NCBI GenBank assembly: GCA_023435545.1 | Contig: JAEYRQ010000308.1 | Location: 1 to 9,404, forward strand | Direction: 5' to 3' | Length of the DNA stretch: 9,404 nt | From: Pseudomonadota bacterium | GTDB taxonomy: Bacteria; Pseudomonadota; Alphaproteobacteria; Rhizobiales; Tepidamorphaceae | In this document: one piece after another, positions 5,476 through 9,404 of the stretch | Layout: each line of letters starts with the position of its first letter | How positions within the stretch are numbered: the stretch's first letter is position 1 | Notes under the pieces: model-generated | What the model was told of the DNA's origin: nothing | The model's input: the letters and a program-made list of their open reading frames with translations, nothing else | The model's database searches: none | Made by a program: the position numbers and the translations under genes

Positions 5476-6279
5476 TCACCGCTTCCCGGCCGCAACCGCC
5501 GGGGCGTCGAGATCGCGCCGCGCCGCCGCCAGCGCCACCGCCAGGCTCAAGCCCCAGCGCTCCTGATCCGGCCCGGTGGCGATCAGGTCGTTGCGGATCT
5601 CCAGCATGACGCACGGCAGGCCGCGCGCCTCGCCGTGCCGCTCCAGCGTATGGTAGACGCCGTCCCAGGGTCCATAGGGCTCGTTGTCGCCGGTGATCGT
5701 TTCCGAATCGCCCCGATAGCTCGCGAACAGGCTGTCGGCGATCCGCCGGTCGCGACCGTAGAGGATGCCGAGATGCCAGGGCCGCGACCTGCCGCGGTAG
5801 ATCGGCGTGAAGGAATGCACCGCCACCAGCACGCTCAGCGCGCCCGCGCGCTGCCGCTCGTCGAGCAGAGCGTCGATCGCGGCGTGATAGGGCTCGTAGA
5901 TGCCGGCGATGCGCCGCGCCCGCACCTCGGCCGGCAGGTCGGCGTTGCCGGGGATCGGCGTGTCCTCGCTGGCCGCCGTCGCCGAATCCGGAGCGTCCGT
6001 CGGGCGGTTGCAGTCGATCAGCAGGCGCGAGGCGTCGGGATAGAGGAGCGGCGCGCCCAGCTGCCGGGCCAGATCTCGCGCCACCGGCAGCGCCCCGGGA
6101 TCCCAGGCGATGTGGCGTAGCATGTCGTCGGCGTCGAGACCAAGTTCGCCGAAGCCCTCCGGCACGCGGTTGCTGGCGTGGTCGCACAGGATGACGAAGT
6201 CGCCGCCGGTCGGCGGACCTTCGAGGCGAACGAGCCCGGCATCACTGACGATCGCCGCCGGAACGCTCGTCTGCCCCAT
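5476..6279 (-). CDS. N-formylglutamate amidohydrolase-family enzyme (FGase, HutG2-like)
   Basis: This 267-residue soluble enzyme belongs to the FGase family, zinc-type hydrolases that cleave the amide of N-formylglutamate in one branch of histidine breakdown. Recognisable blocks in order are ILCDHASNRVPEGF at 30-43, RHIAWDPGA at 55-63, SRLLIDCNRP at 84-93, LVAVHSFTP at 151-159, WHLGILYGRD at 168-177 and CVMLEIRNDLI at 223-233. No other hut gene is nearby, so true N-formylglutamate hydrolysis is doubtful. Beside a glutamate ligase and an aldehyde dehydrogenase, it may release glutamate from a gamma-glutamyl or N-acyl intermediate, filling the place of PuuD; this is inference. ATG at 6279 has GGAAAGG seven bases upstream. 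It is the first gene of the minus-strand operon, divergent from the RpiR-type regulator. Confidence 0.9.
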   Translation of the reverse strand: MGQTSVPAAIVSDAGLVRLEGPPTGGDFVILCDHASNRVPEGFGELGLDADDMLRHIAWDPGALPVARDLARQLGAPLLYPDASRLLIDCNRPTDAPDSATAASEDTPIPGNADLPAEVRARRIAGIYEPYHAAIDALLDERQRAGALSVLVAVHSFTPIYRGRSRPWHLGILYGRDRRIADSLFASYRGDSETITGDNEPYGPWDGVYHTLERHGEARGLPCVMLEIRNDLIATGPDQERWGLSLAVALAAARRDLDAPAVAAGKR

Positions 6280-6298
6280 GATCGCCCTTTCCGCCGGG

Positions 6299-6311
6299 AC
6301 CGGAATCCGGT
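6299..6311. promoter_or_regulatory. 13-base perfect palindrome in the operon leader
   Basis: ACCGGA and TCCGGT flank a single A. It lies about 20 bases before the first operon gene, between the -10 box and the ribosome binding site, where a bound repressor would block transcription. It could equally be a chance GC palindrome. Confidence 0.35.
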
Positions 6312-6328
6312 CTGATGTCCGTTCAGGT

Positions 6329-6359
6329 ATTGTAGATACAGCTGACCCGGCGATGTCAA
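6329..6359 (-). promoter_or_regulatory. Candidate promoter of the catabolic operon
   Basis: On the minus strand a perfect TTGACA (6359-6354) precedes TACAAT (6334-6329, five of six to TATAAT) with a 19-base spacer, longer than the ideal 17. A 17-base spacing would instead use the poorer TCTACA. The site lies in the 156-base divergent region before the amidohydrolase gene. No equally good plus-strand promoter for the regulator was seen. Confidence 0.45.
6331..6340. promoter_or_regulatory. TGTA-TACA dyad, candidate RpiR-family operator
   Basis: TGTA-GA-TACA overlaps the -10 region of the operon promoter in the gap shared with the regulator gene. Some RpiR-family proteins (for example HexR) bind palindromes with TGTA/TACA ends, so this is a plausible site for the adjacent regulator. 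With only ten bases, the match is suggestive and not proof. Confidence 0.4.
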
Positions 6360-6435
6360 TTCTGGAACCAGGATTTCACGGCCGGATCGAATATGCGGCC
6401 GCCGGCAAGGCGGGCGCCGCGCGGGAGGGGAGCGC

Positions 6436-7302
6436 ATGAACGAGACGGCACTGACCATCGCCGAGCAGGTCCGCGAGGGCCTGCAGGGGTTCACCGCAAC
6501 GGAACGCAAGGCGGCGCACGTGCTGCTGGCGACCTATCCGCTGGCTGGATTGGAGCCGGTCGCCGAATTCGCCGCGCGGGCAGGCGTCAGCGCGCCGACG
6601 ATCCTGCGTTTCGTCGCCCGGGTCGGCTTCCAGAGCTATCCGGATTTCCAGAAGCGGCTGCGCGAGGAACTGGAGGCGCAGCTGAAGTCGCCGCTGATGA
6701 AGGCGAACTTCGACGGCAGCGCGTCCGGCGGTGGATCCGGCGGCGAGCGGCCCGTCGACCGGTTCCGCGACGCGGTCGCGACCAATCTGATGCAGACCTT
6801 CGCGCACCTGCCGCCCGGCGAGTTCGAGGCGGTGGTCGAGCTGATCGCCGATCCGAAGCGGCGGGTCTACGTGATCGGCGGCCGTTTCACCGATCCGCTC
6901 GCCCGCTACGCCGCCGCGCATCTCAGGATCGTGCGGCCCGGCGTGATCCATCTCGCCGGCCAGGTCGAGAACCTGCGCGACCAGATCCTCGACATGCGCC
7001 GCAACGACGTGCTCATCGCCTTCGACATGCGCCGCTACCAGGGCGACATCGTCGCGCTCACGAGGCTCGCCTCCGGGCGCGGGGTCAAGGTGGTGCTGAT
7101 CACCGACCAGTGGCTGTCGCCGATCTCGCGGGTCGCGGCCCACATCCTCTCCGCGCACATCGCGGTGCCGTCGAACTGGGACTCCAACGTCGCGCCGCTG
7201 GCGCTGGTCGAGGCGGTGCTGGCGGCCGTCACCGAGCAGCTCTGGCCAAGCGCCAAGGACCGCATCGCCGAGATCGAGCGCCTGCGCCCGGAGGGAGGGT
7301 GA
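6436..7302 (+). CDS. MurR/RpiR-family transcriptional regulator
   Basis: This 288-residue regulator has the two-part RpiR layout. Residues 1-80 form the helix-turn-helix domain (FTATERKAAHVLL at 19-31, EFAARAGVSAPTILRFVARVG at about 44-64, SYPDFQKRLREEL at 67-79). Residues about 135-270 form a SIS domain (RVYVIGGRFTDPLARYAAAHL, NDVLIAFDMRRYQGDIV, VKVVLITDQ) that usually binds a phosphosugar or related effector. A Gly/Ser-rich linker (SASGGGSGG at 95-103) joins them and is probably flexible. ATG at 6436 has GGAGGGG upstream. It is divergent from the operon beginning at 6279 and most likely controls it; whether as repressor or activator is not shown. Unlike sugar-sensing relatives, its effector here is probably an intermediate of amine or amino-acid catabolism, which is inferred from its neighbours. 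Confidence 0.93.
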   Translation: MNETALTIAEQVREGLQGFTATERKAAHVLLATYPLAGLEPVAEFAARAGVSAPTILRFVARVGFQSYPDFQKRLREELEAQLKSPLMKANFDGSASGGGSGGERPVDRFRDAVATNLMQTFAHLPPGEFEAVVELIADPKRRVYVIGGRFTDPLARYAAAHLRIVRPGVIHLAGQVENLRDQILDMRRNDVLIAFDMRRYQGDIVALTRLASGRGVKVVLITDQWLSPISRVAAHILSAHIAVPSNWDSNVAPLALVEAVLAAVTEQLWPSAKDRIAEIERLRPEGG

Positions 7303-7348
7303 GGCGGGCTCGAGGCTTTGGCCGCAGATCTCTGATACACACCGACCT

Positions 7349-7454
7349 GCGTCATCCCGGACGGCCGACAGGCCGATCCGGGATCGGGAGGGCAAGACGG
7401 CATCCGTTATAGCGTCCCGATCCCGGCTCGCGCTTCGCTTGGCCGGGATGACGC
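7349..7454. repeat. Nested palindromic repeat of REPIN-like architecture
   Basis: Outer arms GCGTCATCCCGG (7349-7360) and CCGGGATGACGC (7443-7454) are perfect 12-base inverse complements, as are inner arms CCGGGATCGGGA (7378-7389) and TCCCGATCCCGG (7415-7426). Alternatively each half folds on itself: TCCCGG at 7355-7360 with CCGGGA at 7378-7383 (enclosing CGGCC-GACA-GGCCG), and TCCCGG at 7421-7426 with CCGGGA at 7443-7448. Two inverted REP-like units around a short centre is the REPIN layout. A CGTCATCCCGG motif is, from memory, widespread in Hyphomicrobiales genomes. It sits between the convergent regulator and helicase genes and may also end transcription from both sides. Confidence 0.75.
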
Positions 7455-7483
7455 GGAGACGGGGATACCGGGCCGGCGGGCCC

Positions 7484-9404
7484 CTACCCCCCCTCCCCGG
7501 GCATCGCCATCGCCTCGGCGATCAGCGTCTCTGCGGCCTCCGCCAGCAGGGCGTCCTCGGCCTCGCCGTAGACCGGTTCCTTGCCGATATCGAGCAGCAC
7601 CGGGACGGCGAGCGGCGAGACGCGCTCGAGCGGCTGGTGGACGATGCCGCCGCGGATGCGCCTGAGCAGGCCACCGACGCGGGCGACGTCGATCAGGCCG
7701 GTCGCCGCATCCGCCCGCGTCGCGCGCAGCAGCACGTGGTCCGGCTCGTGGCGCATCAGGACGTCGTAGATCAGGTCGGAGGAGATGGTCACCTGCCGGC
7801 CGGACTTCTCCTTGCCGGGATGCCGGCGCTCGATCAGCCCGGCGATGATGGCACAGGTGCGGAAGGTGCGCTTCATCAGGCTCGATTCGGCGAGCCAGGC
7901 CTCCAGATCGTCACCCAGCATGTCCTCGTCGAACAGCTCGGCAAGCGACAGCCGCTTCAGCCTGACCAGCGCCGAGAGGTCGGCGAGGCCCCAGACGGCG
8001 AGCGCATACTCGCTGGCGACGAAGCCGAGCGGGCGGGCGCGGGCCCGCTCCAGCCGGCGGGTCAGCAGCATGCCGAGCGTCTGGTGCGCGAGCCTGCCCT
8101 CGAACGGATAGGCGACCATGTAGAAGCGGGCGCCGCGCGGAAAGGTCTCGACCAGAAGCTGGTCGCGGCGCGGCACGATCGAGCGCAGCTTCTGCATGCC
8201 GAGCCACTCGCCGACATCGCCGGGCAGGCCGCGCCACTGCCGCTCGTCGGCGAGGATCGCCCGCACCCGGTCGGCGAGATAGGTGGAGAGCGGGAACTTG
8301 CCGCCCTGGTATGAGGGGATCCTGGGATCGGCGGAGGCGGCGCGCGACACATACGCCTCGGTCTCGCGCAGGCCCTCGAGCCTCAGCACCTCTCCGGCGA
8401 AGACGAAGGTGTCGCCCGGCGAGAGCTGTTCGACGAACCATTCCTCGATCTCGCCGAGCATGCGGCCGCCGGCGAGCGCGACGCTGCGGCCGGGCCTGAC
8501 AAGCCTGACCTTCAGCATCGGCGCCTCGACGATGGTACCGACATTGAGCCGGTACTGCTGCGCGATCCGCGGATTGGCGATGCGCCAGCGGCCGTCCGCG
8601 GTCCGGCGGATGCGGGCATACTGCTCGTAGTTCGCGAGCGCGTAGCCGCCGGTGGCGACGAACCGCACCACCTGGTCGAAGGTATTGCGGTCGAGACCGG
8701 CATAGGGCGCGGCAGAGCGCACCTCGGCGAAGAGCGCATCCGCCTCGAAGGGCACGGCGACGGCGGAGCCCAGCACATGCTGGGCGAGCACGTCGAGGGC
8801 GCCCGAGCGCGGCGCCGGGGTATCCTGCGCGCCGTCGGTGATCGCATCGAGCGCGGCGCGGCATTCCATCACCTCGAAGCGGTTGGCCGGCACCAGCACC
8901 GCCTTCGAGGGTTCGTCGAGCCTATGGTTGGCGCGGCCGATGCGCTGGGCGAGGCGGCTCGCCCCCTTCGGCGCCCCGACATTGACGACGAGATCGACGT
9001 CGCCCCAATCGATGCCGAGATCGAGGGTGGAGGTGCAGACCACCGCGTTGAGCCGGCCGGCCACCATCGCCGCCTCGACCCTGCGGCGCTGGCCGACATC
9101 GAGCGAGCCGTGATGCAGCGCGATCGGCAGCGTCTCCTCGTTGATACGCCACAGCTCGCCGAACAGAAGCTCCGCCTGGCTGCGCGTGTTGACGAACAGC
9201 AGCGAGGTCTTGTGCTGCCTCACCAGCTCGTAGATCTCGGGGACCGCATAGCGCGAGGAGTGCCCCAGCCACGGCACGCGCTCGCGCGAGTCGAGCACGG
9301 TGACGTCCGGCTTCGCGCCGCCGGCAACGGTGATGAGGTCTGCCATGGGGGGAGTGAGGCCGCCCCCTCCACCACGCTTCGCGTGGTCCCCCTCCCCCGT
9401 AAAC
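7484..9404 (-). CDS. Ligase-associated DEXH-box DNA helicase, Lhr-type (N-terminal part beyond the window)
   Basis: The frame stays open from the TAG at 7486-7484 to the right edge, so this is the C-terminal part (about 639 codons visible) of a protein usually near 820 residues. It resembles the ligase-associated DNA-damage-response helicases of the Lhr group, ATP-driven DNA helicases encoded with a DNA ligase, an exonuclease and the nuclease PdeM. Counting from the Met at 9346, motor domain 2 shows LLFVNTRSQAE at 49-59, ALHHGSLDVGQRRRVE at 76-91, CTSTLDLGIDWGDVD at 104-118 (motif V) and AQRIGRANHR at 133-142 (motif VI). The rest is the winged-helix and Lhr-core C-terminal region. Walker A and DEXH lie outside the window. 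The Met at 9346 is not a credible start: only C-rich sequence precedes it and domain 1 would be missing. The visible upstream codons include a hairpin-encoded Gly-rich insert. Confidence 0.9.
   Translation of the reverse strand, partial: FTGEGDHAKRGGGGGLTPPMADLITVAGGAKPDVTVLDSRERVPWLGHSSRYAVPEIYELVRQHKTSLLFVNTRSQAELLFGELWRINEETLPIALHHGSLDVGQRRRVEAAMVAGRLNAVVCTSTLDLGIDWGDVDLVVNVGAPKGASRLAQRIGRANHRLDEPSKAVLVPANRFEVMECRAALDAITDGAQDTPAPRSGALDVLAQHVLGSAVAVPFEADALFAEVRSAAPYAGLDRNTFDQVVRFVATGGYALANYEQYARIRRTADGRWRIANPRIAQQYRLNVGTIVEAPMLKVRLVRPGRSVALAGGRMLGEIEEWFVEQLSPGDTFVFAGEVLRLEGLRETEAYVSRAASADPRIPSYQGGKFPLSTYLADRVRAILADERQWRGLPGDVGEWLGMQKLRSIVPRRDQLLVETFPRGARFYMVAYPFEGRLAHQTLGMLLTRRLERARARPLGFVASEYALAVWGLADLSALVRLKRLSLAELFDEDMLGDDLEAWLAESSLMKRTFRTCAIIAGLIERRHPGKEKSGRQVTISSDLIYDVLMRHEPDHVLLRATRADAATGLIDVARVGGLLRRIRGGIVHQPLERVSPLAVPVLLDIGKEPVYGEAEDALLAEAAETLIAEAMAMPGEGG
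9363..9398. repeat. REP-like hairpin inside the helicase frame, flanked by a short direct repeat
   Basis: ACCACGC (9371-9377), loop TTC, GCGTGGT (9381-9387) is a perfect seven-base-pair hairpin. CCCCCTCC occurs immediately on both sides (9363-9370 and 9388-9395). The element resembles short palindromes I recall as common in Hyphomicrobiales intergenic regions. On the minus strand it is read in frame as GEGDHAKRGGGGG in the linker before motor domain 2 of the helicase. Confidence 0.65.

Noticed and set aside
5476..6279. A histidine-utilisation operon anchored by HutG
   Set aside because: No hutU, hutH, hutI or hutF homologue is present and the regulator is not HutC-like; the gene is an FGase-family member in a different setting.
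6376..7395. A 339-codon minus-strand frame opposite the regulator
   Set aside because: The plus-strand product is a complete RpiR protein with a good ribosome binding site; the opposite frame has no recognisable domain.
9344..9346. ATG at 9346 as the helicase start
   Set aside because: It would drop the whole first motor domain, has only C-rich sequence upstream, and the frame stays open to the window edge.

Overview
The window is GC-rich, densely coded and strongly biased to G/C at third codon positions. The protein families (three-gene TRAP transporter, PuuA-like glutamine synthetase, N-formylglutamate amidohydrolase family, ligase-associated Lhr-type helicase) and the short GC palindromes fit an alphaproteobacterium, most likely Hyphomicrobiales (Rhizobiales). 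This placement is an inference from gene content; no marker gene is present.

Region 1 (50 down to 1, and 6279 down to 969, minus strand) looks like one catabolic operon in the order N-formylglutamate amidohydrolase-family enzyme, TRAP small permease (DctQ), TRAP large permease (DctM), TRAP solute-binding protein (DctP), glutamine synthetase-family ligase, and then the first 16 codons of an aldehyde dehydrogenase that runs off the left edge. A MurR/RpiR-type regulator (6436-7302, plus strand) is divergent from the operon, with a plausible promoter and a TGTA-TACA dyad between them. The most economical reading is uptake of an amine or amino-acid-like compound, ligation to glutamate by the GS-like enzyme, oxidation by the aldehyde dehydrogenase and release of glutamate by the amidohydrolase, in the style of the Puu putrescine pathway. 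The substrate cannot be read from the sequence.

Region 2 (76-893, minus strand) is a two-gene toxin-antitoxin module between the glutamine synthetase and the aldehyde dehydrogenase. The toxin is a PIN-domain (VapC-like) protein with all the expected acidic residues. The antitoxin is unusual: its N-terminal part looks like the DUF7662 family rather than a standard AbrB, RHH or Phd DNA-binding domain, and its C-terminal tail resembles VapB/Phd toxin-binding tails. The module has its own sigma70-like promoter overlapping an ACACAC/GTGTGT dyad in a locally AT-richer stretch, suggesting insertion into an existing operon.

Region 3 (7303-9404) holds a nested palindromic repeat with REPIN-like architecture (7349-7454), then the C-terminal three quarters of a ligase-associated DEXH helicase on the minus strand. 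Its reading frame stays open to the right edge, so the helicase is cut by the window and not visibly broken. A REP-like hairpin flanked by a CCCCCTCC direct repeat lies inside that open frame, at the linker between the two motor domains.

No rRNA, tRNA, CRISPR array, transposase or phage gene was seen, and no gene-free stretch exceeds about 180 bases.
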